The notes beneath the pieces were generated by a model. The model was not told the DNA's origin. It made no database searches and worked only from the letters and a program-made list of their open reading frames with translations. Below are positions 9,149 to 18,177 of a stretch of 43,665 nucleotides of DNA, piece after piece. The stretch is from Mycobacterium asiaticum (GTDB taxonomy: Bacteria > Actinomycetota > Actinomycetes > Mycobacteriales > Mycobacteriaceae). The position numbers were made by a program, and so were the translations under genes. The DNA is taken from contig NZ_LZLQ01000106.1 in assembly GCF_001673315.1 (NCBI RefSeq), positions 1-43,665 of the forward strand, read 5' to 3'. Every line of letters begins with the position of its first letter. Within the stretch, counting starts at the first letter, position 1.

Positions 9149-9973
9149 ATGTCGTTTATGCATGCGGCGCCCGAGGCGCTTGCGACGGCGGCTTCCAACA
9201 TCGCCGGCATCGGCTCAGAGATCAGCTCGGCCAATGCGGCGGCCGCGCTGCCCACCACCAAGCTGGTAGCGGCAGCCGCCGATCAGGTATCGGCCGAGGT
9301 CGCAGCGTTGTTCTCGTCGCACGCACAGAGCTATCAACAGCTCAGTGCCCAGGTTGCGGCATTCCACGACAAGTTCGTGCAGGTCCTGGGCGCCGGTGCG
9401 GCGTCCTATGCGTCCGCTGAGCGCGGTGCGGCGCAGACATTGGCCAGTGCGGTCAACGCACCGACCGCGCAGCTGCTGGGTCAGCCGTTGATCGGCGAGG
9501 CCGTGGGCTCGATGGGCTCGGTGGGCGGGAGCATCCGGAGCTTGCTGGGGCTGCCGACAGGTTCGACCGCGGCGCTGGGCGCCTCGCTGTTGGCGCCGGT
9601 GGCCGAGGCCGCCCCGGCGGCCGTCCTACCCGTTTCCTGGGCCACCGCGATCGAACAGGCCTATCTCGCGTTCGAGCCCTACGTGCAATACGGCTTCAAT
9701 CTGGCCGCGTACGCCGCTGGGTGGTTGCCCTGGGTCGGCATTCTGGCGCCGCAGATCAACTTCTTCTATTACCTCTTCGAGCCGATCGTCCAGAGCGGGC
9801 TGTTCAATACGCTGGACTTCCTTGCCGGAACGGTCAGCTTCCAGCAGGGGCTGAGCAATTTCTGGTCCGCCACCACGGCATCGGTCAACCAGTTCATCGA
9901 AACCGAGATCTACTGGTTCCGGAGCTTCCTCCCGCCGCTGCCGCCCCTGCCGCCGTTCTTCCCCGGTGCGTGA
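9149..9973 (+). CDS. PE family protein (PE12-like position)
   Basis: A 274-residue PE protein. Residues 1-95 form the alpha-helical PE domain: PE-like APEAL near the start, then helical repeats ending around [14 protein letters not shown]. The C-terminal ~170 residues are not glycine-rich (not PGRS); they are hydrophobic and aromatic, with [20 protein letters not shown] and a terminal [12 protein letters not shown]. Such tails occur in other PE proteins with membrane- or lipid-associated C-termini. PE proteins are usually exported through ESX/type VII systems. The ATG at 9149 has AAGGA 8 bases upstream; another ATG at 9140 is too close to it. The gene is divergent from fbiC and convergent with 9977-10438, leaving 3 bases between stop codons. 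No PPE partner is adjacent, so the export partner is unknown. Confidence 0.85.
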   Translation: MSFMHAAPEALATAASNIAGIGSEISSANAAAALPTTKLVAAAADQVSAEVAALFSSHAQSYQQLSAQVAAFHDKFVQVLGAGAASYASAERGAAQTLASAVNAPTAQLLGQPLIGEAVGSMGSVGGSIRSLLGLPTGSTAALGASLLAPVAEAAPAAVLPVSWATAIEQAYLAFEPYVQYGFNLAAYAAGWLPWVGILAPQINFFYYLFEPIVQSGLFNTLDFLAGTVSFQQGLSNFWSATTASVNQFIETEIYWFRSFLPPLPPLPPFFPGA

Positions 9974-9976
9974 CCG

Positions 9977-10438
9977 TCAGACGCGCGCTCTACGCCGCCA
10001 CAGCACCCATACCGGCGGTGCGGTACCCAGCACGATGAGCAGCAACGCGCTGTAGGCCATCACTCCCTGGCCACCCAGGACGATGTCGCCGCCGGGGCCG
10101 CCGAGGCTCAACGCAGCGACCGTGAGCAACCAGGTCCACAATGGCAACGCGGCCAGCCGTGGCTTGGTGGTCCAGCGGGTCGCGGCCCACACCAGGGCGG
10201 CATTGACCAACCCGCTCAGCAACGCGCTCACCGGAAAAGGAACCGAGCCGATGTAGGAGGGCAGCAGCAGCGCCCCGGCCAGTGCCGACAGGACTCCGTC
10301 GACCGCCAGAAGCGCCAACACGACTACACGGATAGCGGGATCAGTTGCGCCGGTCTCCTCAACCGAGACGACGCGTGACGTGGTGTCTGTCAGGTTGGGA
10401 CGCTGTCGATTTGCGAGACGATCGAACCGAGCACCCAC
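9977..10438 (-). CDS. small four-helix membrane protein (Rv1171 homologue)
   Basis: About 150 residues with four predicted transmembrane segments: VVVLALLAVDGVLSALAGAL, then SALLSGLVNAALVWAA, LWTWLLTVAALSL and VMAYSALLLIVLG. It ends with a positively charged WRRRARV tail. It resembles the conserved protein of unknown function encoded next to mshB in M. tuberculosis (Rv1171). The start is uncertain. The GTG at 10438 gives 23 unconserved-looking residues before VSVEETGATDPAIRV and overlaps the preceding small ORF in another frame; no better ATG or GTG lies just before the conserved part. Translational coupling to that small ORF would explain the overlap. Function unknown. Confidence 0.75.
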   Translation of the reverse strand: MGARFDRLANRQRPNLTDTTSRVVSVEETGATDPAIRVVVLALLAVDGVLSALAGALLLPSYIGSVPFPVSALLSGLVNAALVWAATRWTTKPRLAALPLWTWLLTVAALSLGGPGGDIVLGGQGVMAYSALLLIVLGTAPPVWVLWRRRARV

Positions 10439-10497
10439 TGCAAGCTGTCGAGCCGGTCTTGCCAGTGCTGCAGGTTAGGGTCCAAGTCCGGGTCCAT
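10390..10497 (-). CDS. small ORF (35 residues) between mshB and the membrane-protein gene
   Basis: An ATG at 10497 follows a near-perfect GGAAGGA ribosome binding site with 6-base spacing and opens a 35-codon frame ending at TGA 10390-10392. The product starts MDPDLDPNLQHWQDRLDSLQ and continues with WVLGSIVSQIDSVPT. About 86% of its codons end in G or C, as expected for coding DNA here. The heptad-like pattern W..RLDSL.W.LGSI suggests one amphipathic helix. It sits 33 bases after mshB on the same strand and overlaps the start of the next gene. I recognise no named family; function unknown. Confidence 0.6.
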   Translation of the reverse strand: MDPDLDPNLQHWQDRLDSLQWVLGSIVSQIDSVPT

Positions 10498-10530
10498 GCG
10501 AATTCCTTCCGTGGCTGCCTATTTGGCAGT

Positions 10531-11427
10531 TTACGTGCCGAGACCTGCGATGCCCAGACCAGCCAGCAGATCCGTCTCCCAGCCGCGCGCGTCCCGTGCG
10601 CCCGGCGTGCCCGCGACGAGTATGTAATGCTCCGCGGCCAAAATCGGTAACGCCAGATTGTTGGACAGGGCGCAGGCCCGACCGGTTGTGCCAACGACGA
10701 GTTGCGTGGCATGCGCGGCGAGTGCGGCGACCTTGGCGGCATGCGCGTCCGCGTCGGCCTCGATGGCGGCATTGATGCTCTCGGCCGGGTAGGTGAACGG
10801 GATCTCTTCCGGCGGCAGCACCCATTCGGGCCGCAGGTCTTCCGGCATCAGCGAGCGCAGGCCAGTCGCGATGGCATCCCGCGACAGGACAGTCCAATAG
10901 AACTTCGGCACCGACCAAGGCTCACCCGGGTAGTCCTCCGTCGCGGCGGCCGCCACCGCGGCGGTGGTGACGACGTGGGTGTGGATGTGGTCGGGATGGC
11001 CGTAACCGCCGTCGGGGTCGTAGGTCACCACGACGTGCGGGCGCAGCTCTCGGATCAGCGCCACCAGCGCTCCGACGGCCTCTCGCTCGTCGGCGTCGAC
11101 GAATCGGCGTTGGTCGCGGGGCTCGGTGCCGGCCATCCCGGAATCCCGCCAGCGGCCCGCTCCCCCGAGGTAGACGGGCTCCCGGACACCCAGTGCGTGC
11201 AGTGCCCGGCTGAGCTCGCCAATGCGGTAACCGCCCAGTTGATCCGCGTGATCGACGGCGAGTTGGGCCCATCGGTCGCCGATCACTTCGCCTTCCTCAC
11301 CCAGGGTGCATGTGACGACGTGTACCTGCGCGCCGCGTGCGGTGTAGTGAGCGATGGTGGCCCCGTTGGCCAGGCTTTCGTCGTCGGGATGTGCATGTAC
11401 GAACAACAGCCGCGGTGTCTCAGGCAT
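10531..11427 (-). CDS. mshB: N-acetyl-1-D-myo-inositol-2-amino-2-deoxy-alpha-D-glucopyranoside deacetylase MshB
   Basis: A 298-residue cytoplasmic zinc hydrolase of the LmbE/PIG-L family. It deacetylates GlcNAc-Ins to GlcN-Ins, the second enzymatic conversion of mycothiol synthesis. The zinc/catalytic motif AHPDDE is present with His13, Asp15 and Asp16, and the third metal-binding region is [10 protein letters not shown] near residue 145. Length matches M. tuberculosis MshB (303). The ATG is preceded not by a ribosome binding site but by TAGGGT six bases upstream, which suggests a leaderless transcript. The gene is divergent from the TetR regulator gene. Confidence 0.97.
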   Translation of the reverse strand: MPETPRLLFVHAHPDDESLANGATIAHYTARGAQVHVVTCTLGEEGEVIGDRWAQLAVDHADQLGGYRIGELSRALHALGVREPVYLGGAGRWRDSGMAGTEPRDQRRFVDADEREAVGALVALIRELRPHVVVTYDPDGGYGHPDHIHTHVVTTAAVAAAATEDYPGEPWSVPKFYWTVLSRDAIATGLRSLMPEDLRPEWVLPPEEIPFTYPAESINAAIEADADAHAAKVAALAAHATQLVVGTTGRACALSNNLALPILAAEHYILVAGTPGARDARGWETDLLAGLGIAGLGT

Positions 11428-11439
11428 GGAGGCACCCTA
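11428..11439 (-). promoter_or_regulatory. -10 box of leaderless mshB mRNA
   Basis: TAGGGT (11434-11439, read leftward) fits the mycobacterial -10 consensus TANNNT and ends exactly six bases before the mshB ATG, so transcription should begin at the A of the start codon. Confidence 0.55.
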
Positions 11440-11500
11440 CCTGCCGTCCCCAGACCGACACCGAAAACCGGACAATGGCCCCAATAGGAACGCTAGCGGC

Positions 11501-11512
11501 TACTATCGACGT
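11501..11512 (+). promoter_or_regulatory. -10 box of leaderless TetR gene
   Basis: TACTAT at 11501-11506 is followed by six bases and then ATG at 11513. No ribosome binding site lies at normal distance, which supports a leaderless mRNA. Only 61 bases separate it from the mshB -10 box on the opposite strand, so a single repressor could control both. Confidence 0.6.
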
Positions 11513-12121
11513 ATGGCGCAGGCTACCCGACCGACCGTCAGCCGAAGACGCCGGCGCGGTGAAGTGCTTGAACGTGCACTCTACGCGGCGACTTTGGCGG
11601 AGTTGACTTCCGTCGGGTACGGCGGTCTGACGATGGAAGGCATCGCGGCGCGCGCCCAGACCGGTAAGGCGGCGCTCTACCGACGCTGGGCCAGCAAGCA
11701 CGACCTGGTGCAGGCGGCCATGACGCACACCGTGCCGCCGGTGCCCGAACCGCGCGCCGGCCGGTCGGCTCGGGAGAATCTCCTGTCGGTCGTCACCGCT
11801 CATCGTGATGTGTTGGCGGGCAAGACCGATTTCCCAGGCTTGGAAATCATCAGCCAACTGCTGCACGAGCCCGAGTTGCGGGCCATCTTCGCCGACGCCG
11901 TTGTCTGCCCGCGGTTGCAAATCATCGAGTCGATCCTCAATAGCGCTGTGCGCGACGGGGACATCGATGCGGGGATGCTGACGCCGCTGACATCGCGCAT
12001 CGGGCCGGCGTTGATCAATCAGCATTTCATGCTGACCGGAACGCCGCCGACCCGCCGCGAGTTGTTGCTCGTTGTCGATACCGTCATACCGCCGAAAGCG
12101 CCGGCAGCCCGCGAGGACTAA
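11513..12121 (+). CDS. TetR family transcriptional regulator (Rv1167c-like)
   Basis: A 202-residue TetR-type repressor. The N-terminal DNA-binding domain (residues about 18-65) includes EGIAARAQTGKAALYRRWASK, a typical TetR helix-turn-helix, preceded by a basic SRRRRRGEVL stretch. The C-terminal ligand and dimer domain (about 75-200) shows no recognisable ligand signature. Size and orientation relative to lpqW fit M. tuberculosis Rv1167c, although two PE genes now lie between it and lpqW. It is divergent from mshB, so autoregulation and control of mshB are possible but unproven. Its stop is 5 bases from that of the convergent PE gene. Confidence 0.9.
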   Translation: MAQATRPTVSRRRRRGEVLERALYAATLAELTSVGYGGLTMEGIAARAQTGKAALYRRWASKHDLVQAAMTHTVPPVPEPRAGRSARENLLSVVTAHRDVLAGKTDFPGLEIISQLLHEPELRAIFADAVVCPRLQIIESILNSAVRDGDIDAGMLTPLTSRIGPALINQHFMLTGTPPTRRELLLVVDTVIPPKAPAARED

Positions 12122-12126
12122 TCGCC

Positions 12127-13665
12127 TCAGACGGTGAACGGTTCCGCGATCAGGCCGATGACATCCACGCCCGCCATCAGGCCTTGGTCGAAAGCACCTA
12201 CCAGGCCACCGATCTGACCCCCGTTGAACGTCTGCAACGCAGTGCCCAGCAACAGATTCGACGTGAAGTTCGCCGGCACCGGCGCACCGAAGAACAGGTT
12301 CACCGCCTGCTCACCACTACCCAACAACAAGTTGCCGACATTGAAACTACGGTTCAACGCACCATTGAACGCACTGTCAGTGCCGAAAACCTGCTGCTCC
12401 CACAATACCTCGTTCGTCACCAACGACTGATTGAACAACTGCTCATTGGTCACCAAGTTCGTGTTGAAAGCAATCTGCATCTGCTCCAACTGCTGAAACG
12501 GACTCGCCGGGGCCGCCACACCCAACCCCGCCAGACCCGCCGCAGCCGTCGGACCCGAACCACCGGTGAACATGCCGATCAAATCCGTCGGAACCATCAG
12601 ACTCTGATCGAACGCACCCACCAGGCCACCGATCTGACCCCCGTTGAAGGTTTGCGCTGCGCTACCCAGCAACAGATTCGACGTGAAGTTCGCCGGCACC
12701 GGCGCACCGAAGAACAGGTTCACCGCCTGCTCATCACTACCCAACAACAAGTTGCCAACATTGAAACTACGGTTCAACGCACCATTGAACGCACTGTCAG
12801 TGCCGAAGAACATCCGTTCCAGCGCAACCTCGTTAGTCACCAACGACTGATTGAACAACTGCTCATTGGCCACCAAGTTCGTGTTGAAACCGATCTGCAT
12901 CTGCTCCAACTGCTGGAACGGACTGGCCGGGGCGGCCACACCCAACCCCGCCAGACCCGCCGCAGCCGTCGGACCCGAACTACCGGTGAACATGCCGATC
13001 AAATCCGTCGGAACCATCAGACTCTGATCGAAAGCACCCACCAGGCCACCGATCTGACCTCCGTTGAAGGTTTGCGCTGCGCTGCCCAGCAACAGATTCG
13101 ACGTGAAGTTCGCCGGCACCGGCGCACCGAAGAACAGGTTCACCGCCTGCTCACCACTACCCAACAACAAGTTGCCAACATTGAAACTACGGTTCAACGC
13201 ACCATTGAACGCACTGTCGGTGCCGAAGAACATCCGTTCCAGCGCAACCTCATTCGCCACCAACGATTTGTTGAACAACATCTCGTTGGTTACCAGATTG
13301 GTGTTGAAACCGATCTGCATCTGCTCCAACTGCTGGAACGGACTGCCCGCCGCCGCACTCGCAAGTCCCTGCAGCGGCGCGATGTTGGCGAACTCCGCGC
13401 CGGCATAGGCGCTCGCAGCCGATCTGACGGCTTGCACGAACTGCTCGTGGAATCGGCTCACCTGGGCGCTGAGCTGCTGGAAGTCCTGTCCATGCGAACC
13501 GAACAGGCCCGCGATGGCCGCCGATATCTCGTCAGCGCCCGCCGGCAGTACCGCCGTCGTCGCTCCGGCTATCGCATTGCTGGCCGAGCCGATGGCCGAA
13601 CCGATGCCGGCCAAATCCGTTGCAGCGGCCGACACGAATTCTGGCACCGTCGTCAAATAAGACAT
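12127..13665 (-). CDS. PE family protein with three tandem ~140-residue repeats
   Basis: A 512-residue PE protein. Residues 1-100 are the PE domain (starts MSYLTTVPEFVSAAATDLAG). From about residue 108 to the end there are three copies of a 140-residue unit beginning SPFQQLEQMQI and containing FNTNLV.NE.LFN.SLV.NE, FGTDSAFNGALNRSFNVGNL, GEQAVNLFFGAPVPANF and FNGGQIGGLVGAFDQ. The last copy is shortened at its end and finishes VIGLIAEPFTV. This is not a PGRS protein. The ATG at 13665 follows GGGGAGGA at 6-base spacing. The same module occurs in diverged form in the neighbouring PE protein. Probably ESX-exported and surface-associated; function unknown. Confidence 0.88.
   Translation of the reverse strand: MSYLTTVPEFVSAAATDLAGIGSAIGSASNAIAGATTAVLPAGADEISAAIAGLFGSHGQDFQQLSAQVSRFHEQFVQAVRSAASAYAGAEFANIAPLQGLASAAAGSPFQQLEQMQIGFNTNLVTNEMLFNKSLVANEVALERMFFGTDSAFNGALNRSFNVGNLLLGSGEQAVNLFFGAPVPANFTSNLLLGSAAQTFNGGQIGGLVGAFDQSLMVPTDLIGMFTGSSGPTAAAGLAGLGVAAPASPFQQLEQMQIGFNTNLVANEQLFNQSLVTNEVALERMFFGTDSAFNGALNRSFNVGNLLLGSDEQAVNLFFGAPVPANFTSNLLLGSAAQTFNGGQIGGLVGAFDQSLMVPTDLIGMFTGGSGPTAAAGLAGLGVAAPASPFQQLEQMQIAFNTNLVTNEQLFNQSLVTNEVLWEQQVFGTDSAFNGALNRSFNVGNLLLGSGEQAVNLFFGAPVPANFTSNLLLGTALQTFNGGQIGGLVGAFDQGLMAGVDVIGLIAEPFTV
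12130..13344 (-). repeat. 420-bp tandem repeat, three copies, in PE gene
   Basis: Units begin (read leftward) at 13344, 12924 and 12504, an exact 420-base period, each with the same ACT complement encoding the Ser of SPFQQ. Long stretches are identical between copies, for example around 12224, 12644 and 13064. The third unit is about 375 bases long. The near-identity at DNA level indicates recent duplication or gene conversion. Confidence 0.9.
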
Positions 13666-13929
13666 CGCAGTCCTCCCCACTCTGGCCAGCGATGGGTCTC
13701 CCGGGCCGCCGCTGGCGACGATGATGTGCAGAGGTTAGCGATTCAACCTAGGTCGTGTGGGTGGTTTCTATGAATTGCGTTGGATAAATTTGCCGGCCAT
13801 CGCATACTGGATATCCGCTTCGCGCACTGACATAAACGCGGTCGGCCCGGCACCCAGAGGTGACGGACCGACCGGTGAAATGTTGATTCGACGTCGCTGC
13901 GACGTCGCTTCTAGAGCGACTTCGGGCGG
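13666..13929. other. intergenic region between two PE genes
   Basis: No gene is seen. Both flanking PE genes read leftward, so the region should hold the promoter of the 12127-13665 gene. A short inverted repeat (GTCGCT 13904-13909, AGCGAC 13915-13920) lies just after the upstream PE stop and could form a hairpin, but it lacks a T-tract. Confidence 0.4.
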
Positions 13930-16077
13930 CTAGCCGCCGGTGTTGGCACCTGCATTCACCGTGACCTGCCCGGTCAATACGGCGTTGAGGTTGGTGAGCA
14001 AGTTCGGCAGCCCTCCTGTCAGGGTCACCTGAACCGGGGCGAACAGGTTGCTCAGCACTGCGGCGTCGAACAGGAACTTCTGCTCGAGGGCACCTAGCAG
14101 ACCACCGGCCGTGACGCCGCCGAACACATCGCCGGTAGCGCTGACCAGCAGGCTGGGCGCGATGGGCACAGCCGGCACACCCAGCAGCGCATTGATGACT
14201 GCCTGAGGCGTGCCGACCAATGCCAGGTTGAGGCCGTTGAAGGCGTTGTTCACCGCACCATTGAGCGCGCCACCTGTGCCGAAGAGCTGCAGTTGCAACA
14301 GCTGCTCGTTGGCGACCAGGTTGGCGTTGAAAGCAAGTTGTGCGTTAGCAATAGCCTGCAAGGCGGTCGGGGTCAGACCCAGCTGGGTCAACAGGGCCGC
14401 ATCAAGGCCGGGCACGCCACCCAGCGCCGTGTTGAGCGAAAGCAATTGCTGCACAACTCCGGTCAGACCGCCGACGGGAGCGAGCCCGCCGCCGAGCGGC
14501 AGCGCGCCGTTGAAGAGCAGGCTGCTGGTCAAGTTAACCGCCGGAGCACCAACCAGGCCATTGAGGAACTGTTCACCGGTACCCAGCAACAAGTTTCCGG
14601 CGTTGAAGAAATAGCCCGCTGGACCCAAGAGGGCCGGTGCGCCGAGCAATGCAGAGACCAGAGCGCGCTCGTTGGCGACCAGAGATGCGTTGAGCGCAAG
14701 CTCATTGGTGGTCAGGTCGACCAAGAGCCCGCTCTGCAGTTGCTCGAAGCCCGCCAAGCCAGTCGTCGGGAGACCCGCGACCGCGTTGATCAGGGCATTG
14801 AGCCCGGACGCGTCGCCGTTCAAGGCGCCGGTGAAGGCCGCGTTGATTTGGGCGCCAAGGGGCCCGAGAGCGCCGTTTATGTTGGCCGCCAAGGCGGGAA
14901 GGTTCAGGTTGAAGTTGCTTGCCAGACCGTTCAGTCCCGCGGTCAGATTCGCGGCCAGCGAGTCCAGGGTGGGCAGCGGCGGCAGTACCAGACCGAGGTC
15001 GAGGTTGCCCGTCAACAATCCATTCAGCGCCGTGCTCACGTTCGCGGCCAGAGCCGGGAAATTCACACCGAATCCGGCGAGTGCGTTGTTGAAGTTGGCC
15101 GCCAACACGGCACCGGTCTGGGCCAGGGCGGACAGGTCGGGCAACCCGAGGCCGAGATTCCCGGACAGAGCGGCGTTTACCGCCCCGTTGATCTGAGCAC
15201 CCAGGGCTGACAGGTCGCCACCGAAGATGGCCGACAACGACCCGCCGGTTTGCGTGAGCGCGTTGAGGTTCGACACGAAATTGTTCGCCAGGGCGCCGCC
15301 GGTCTGCACGAGACTGTTGATGCCCGCATTGACGTTGGCCGCCAACGCGTTCCCGGCCTGCACCAGGACGTTCAGGTCGGGCAGGGCAGCGCTCAGGTTG
15401 CCCGAAAGAGCCGCATTGAGCTGGGCGCCAAGGCCGTTGATTGCCGCATTGAACGAACCGGACAGACCGCCCAGTCCGAGGTTTGCGTCCAGCGAGCTGT
15501 CGACGACGAGACTCGAGGCGAAGTTGGCCGGAACCTGTGCTCCAAGAAGGGTATTGAGAGCTGTCTGGCCGGCACCCACAAACGAGTTCGCGACCGTCAG
15601 GCCGGAATCAACGGCGGCGGACAGCGCGTTGCCACTGCCGAAGACGAGCTGCCGCAACGCCACCTCGCCGCCAACCAACGCCTGGTTGAAACTCAGCTCA
15701 GCATTGACGACGTTGGCGGCGAAGTTGGCATACCCCTGAGCAAAGCCCTCGACGGACAGGGCCGGTGCGGCCAACCCGTTCACCAAGGTTTGCGCGGTGC
15801 CGAGTTCGGCTGCGGCATAAGCGTTCGCACCCGACGTCACCGCCTGGACGAAACGTTCATATGACGCCGCCACCTGGGCGCTGACCTGCTGATACCCCAC
15901 CGCGTTCTCGGAGAACAGCGCGGCTATCCCCGCTGAGACCTCATCGGCCGCCGCGGCGAGCACGCCGGTGGTTGATGCCGCCGCAGTGGCATTGGCGGCG
16001 CTGAGCGCCGAACCAATGCCGGACAGGTTGGCAGCGAACGCCGCCATCATTTGCGGCTCGACAAAGACAAACGACAT
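13930..16077 (-). CDS. large PE family protein, Asn/Leu/Ala-rich with diverged repeat modules
   Basis: A 715-residue PE protein. Residues 1-100 form the PE domain (starts MSFVFVEPQMMAAFAANLSG). Three diverged copies of the module seen in the neighbouring PE protein can be recognised: about residues 120-220 (VNAELSFNQALVGGEVAL), 455-560 (TTNELALNASLVANERALV, FNAGNLLLGTGEQ) and 580-690 (LAFNANLVANEQLLQ). The central part (about 225-450) is a degenerate short repeat rich in Leu, Ala, Asn and Gly (SALAQTGAVLAANFNNAL and similar). Not PGRS. AGGGG lies about 7 bases before the ATG. Likely ESX-exported; function unknown. I recall M. tuberculosis having PE11 and PPE17 in this interval, on the opposite strand, so these PE genes are not simple counterparts. 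Confidence 0.85.
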   Translation of the reverse strand: MSFVFVEPQMMAAFAANLSGIGSALSAANATAAASTTGVLAAAADEVSAGIAALFSENAVGYQQVSAQVAASYERFVQAVTSGANAYAAAELGTAQTLVNGLAAPALSVEGFAQGYANFAANVVNAELSFNQALVGGEVALRQLVFGSGNALSAAVDSGLTVANSFVGAGQTALNTLLGAQVPANFASSLVVDSSLDANLGLGGLSGSFNAAINGLGAQLNAALSGNLSAALPDLNVLVQAGNALAANVNAGINSLVQTGGALANNFVSNLNALTQTGGSLSAIFGGDLSALGAQINGAVNAALSGNLGLGLPDLSALAQTGAVLAANFNNALAGFGVNFPALAANVSTALNGLLTGNLDLGLVLPPLPTLDSLAANLTAGLNGLASNFNLNLPALAANINGALGPLGAQINAAFTGALNGDASGLNALINAVAGLPTTGLAGFEQLQSGLLVDLTTNELALNASLVANERALVSALLGAPALLGPAGYFFNAGNLLLGTGEQFLNGLVGAPAVNLTSSLLFNGALPLGGGLAPVGGLTGVVQQLLSLNTALGGVPGLDAALLTQLGLTPTALQAIANAQLAFNANLVANEQLLQLQLFGTGGALNGAVNNAFNGLNLALVGTPQAVINALLGVPAVPIAPSLLVSATGDVFGGVTAGGLLGALEQKFLFDAAVLSNLFAPVQVTLTGGLPNLLTNLNAVLTGQVTVNAGANTGG

Positions 16078-16243
16078 TTCGGACCCCTAACCGCATCAAT
16101 GAATGCTGGCTACCCCTGCCCGACCAGGTGCCCCCTGGCCGAGCGTATCGCCGGTGTTGCCCGCGCGTGCCATTTCCAAACGCAATTTTTGTAACAATTT
16201 GTCGCAAGCTCAACGAGCGGCCGCTCCGGCGTACCCGCGCGGC

Positions 16244-18154
16244 TCATGGCCCCGTTTTGACCCACTGGCCGGCGTCACCCACGATGCCGACCGGGACGGC
16301 GCCGGTGAGACTTACGTTCTGCACGCTGGGCCCGGCACCCACGATCGTGGTGTCCTGCAGGATCGGCAGGACGGTCGACATGTTCCATAGCCGCGGCTCC
16401 ACCGCGGTGATCACATCGCCGATGTTCTTGGTGCCGTCGAGCGCGGCATCGATGTTCGATTGGATGCTGCGGTCGCAGATGCCGGTGAGGTTCGACGGCG
16501 CCTTCACCAACGCACCGGGTTCCGGTGGCCGAGGGGTGGTGGTCGGCGGTGTCTTGGTGTCCGGTCCCGCCTGGGGCGTGGTTCCGATGTTTCCGGTTGT
16601 CTTCGAGGGGGTGGGTGTCGGCACGTTGGGGTTGGGAATCTCCGTCGCCTGCAATGCGGGACACCCGAACCGGGATGCCAAGGCGGTGGCTAGATTCCCG
16701 CCGGCCTGACGCCAGCCCACCAGCGCGTCCACTTGGTGATTCTTCAACGCGTCGCGGTACAGCGTCACCGGGTCCAGCGCCAGCACGCTGGCGGCGATGC
16801 CGACATTGCGCAACTGGTCTGCGGCGGTGTTGGCCACGGCCACCGCGGTCGGGTCGTTGGCGGCCACCCCGATGATCAGCGTCAGTTGCTTCCCGTCCTT
16901 ACTCACCTGGCCGTGGATCACCTCGGTTGGTCCGGTGCTGACCGGCGTGGTGGTGGAAACCGATCCAGGCGTCGAGGTGATCGTGGTGTTGCTTTCGATC
17001 TGAAACCCTGACGCTTCCAACAGGCCTAACGCCGCTGTCCGGCTCATCGCCGGCGGCGCGGTCGGCACATAGCCGGGATCGCTGGGCGACCGGATCTGCG
17101 CCTGATCCAGCGTCACCGTGTTGTCACTACCGGCACCCACGGCGGCGAGCAGGTCTACGTCGAGCAGGCCCAGGACCGCCTTGCGGACCTGGGTGTCCGC
17201 CAGCTTTGGTTCGTTGGCTCGCAGCGTCAGCTGCATGACGCGCGGCGTCACGATCCGGGCGGTCCGCACGTCAGGGATGGCCGACAGCTGGGCGAACGCG
17301 GCAGAACCGCCGTGCACCTGCGCCACCTGTGTATCGCCGTTGCGCACCGAATCGGCGAGCGCGGCCGGGGCGCCGGCCCGACGGAACTGAATCAGGCCGG
17401 GTTTGGCCGGCGGCCCCCAATAGCGGTCGTTGCGGGCGATCAGGATCTCGTCGCGCTGGGGGTCGATGTTCTCCACCCGGAACTGTCCGCCGGTGACGGG
17501 CAGTGCCCGCGCCAGCCCACCCGCGAAACCGCCCGATACATCTTTAACTATGTGCGCGGGCAGCAGGTTGTTGAACAGCTCGCGCCATGCGGGGTACGGC
17601 TGGCTGAACGTGACGACGGCCTGCTTGCCACCTTCCAGCGACTGCACCGATGTGATCAGGTGATAACCGGCCGGGTCCACGACGCCGGGCTGGGTGGCCA
17701 TCTGCTGCCAGAGGTACCAGAAGTCGTCGGCGGCGATCGGGGCGTTGTCGGTCCACTGCGCCTCCGGGCGGATCTTGTAGGTCACGGTGAACGGATTCGC
17801 GCTGGTCACATCAGCGGACACCAGCAGCGTCGGATCCATCTCCCACCGGGACCCGGTCGATGAACTCGGATCCGGGACGGGCCGGAAAGCGCTGGGCAGC
17901 ACCAGAGCGCTGATGGCCGCGTTCACCGGCGACAGATCCGACAGCAGGTGCGGGTTGAAGCCGGCGCCGATTGAATCGATGCCCATGATGATCTGGGTCG
18001 GGCGTTGCGGCGGCGGTGGCGTGCTGCGCGGTGTGTCGGTGCTCTGCGGTGCCGGCGGCGGACTCACCGTGCAACCCGAGAGCACCAGGCCGATGATCGC
18101 GACGAGAACACCGACCGCCAACAGGAGGTGGCGAGCCCGGTGCAGCACGCCCAT
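16244..18154 (-). CDS. lpqW: lipoprotein LpqW
   Basis: A 636-residue lipoprotein. The signal peptide runs to the lipobox LSGC (Cys about residue 28), followed by a Pro/Thr/Ser linker. The rest is a periplasmic-binding-protein-like (SBP family 5) fold, with [20 protein letters not shown] and [21 protein letters not shown] typical of that family. In mycobacteria LpqW does not import peptides; it directs intermediates towards lipomannan/lipoarabinomannan and away from polar PIMs, and reported suppressors of lpqW loss map to pimE, which is also in this window. The ATG at 18154 is chosen because it puts the basic HRAR and hydrophobic core in front of the lipobox; the frame extends further upstream into typA. 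It lies 23 bases after typA. Confidence 0.96.
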   Translation of the reverse strand: MGVLHRARHLLLAVGVLVAIIGLVLSGCTVSPPPAPQSTDTPRSTPPPPQRPTQIIMGIDSIGAGFNPHLLSDLSPVNAAISALVLPSAFRPVPDPSSSTGSRWEMDPTLLVSADVTSANPFTVTYKIRPEAQWTDNAPIAADDFWYLWQQMATQPGVVDPAGYHLITSVQSLEGGKQAVVTFSQPYPAWRELFNNLLPAHIVKDVSGGFAGGLARALPVTGGQFRVENIDPQRDEILIARNDRYWGPPAKPGLIQFRRAGAPAALADSVRNGDTQVAQVHGGSAAFAQLSAIPDVRTARIVTPRVMQLTLRANEPKLADTQVRKAVLGLLDVDLLAAVGAGSDNTVTLDQAQIRSPSDPGYVPTAPPAMSRTAALGLLEASGFQIESNTTITSTPGSVSTTTPVSTGPTEVIHGQVSKDGKQLTLIIGVAANDPTAVAVANTAADQLRNVGIAASVLALDPVTLYRDALKNHQVDALVGWRQAGGNLATALASRFGCPALQATEIPNPNVPTPTPSKTTGNIGTTPQAGPDTKTPPTTTPRPPEPGALVKAPSNLTGICDRSIQSNIDAALDGTKNIGDVITAVEPRLWNMSTVLPILQDTTIVGAGPSVQNVSLTGAVPVGIVGDAGQWVKTGP

Positions 18155-18177
18155 CAGAGTATCGAGCCGCACTCCGC

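Noticed and set aside
12184..13773. 529-codon rightward open frame
   Set aside because: It lies antisense to the PE repeat gene. Its Gln/Arg-rich repetitive product mirrors the 420-base repeat and has no start signal or domain.
14293..15210. 305-codon rightward open frame
   Set aside because: Antisense to the 715-residue PE gene; Gln/Arg/Gly-rich with no domain.
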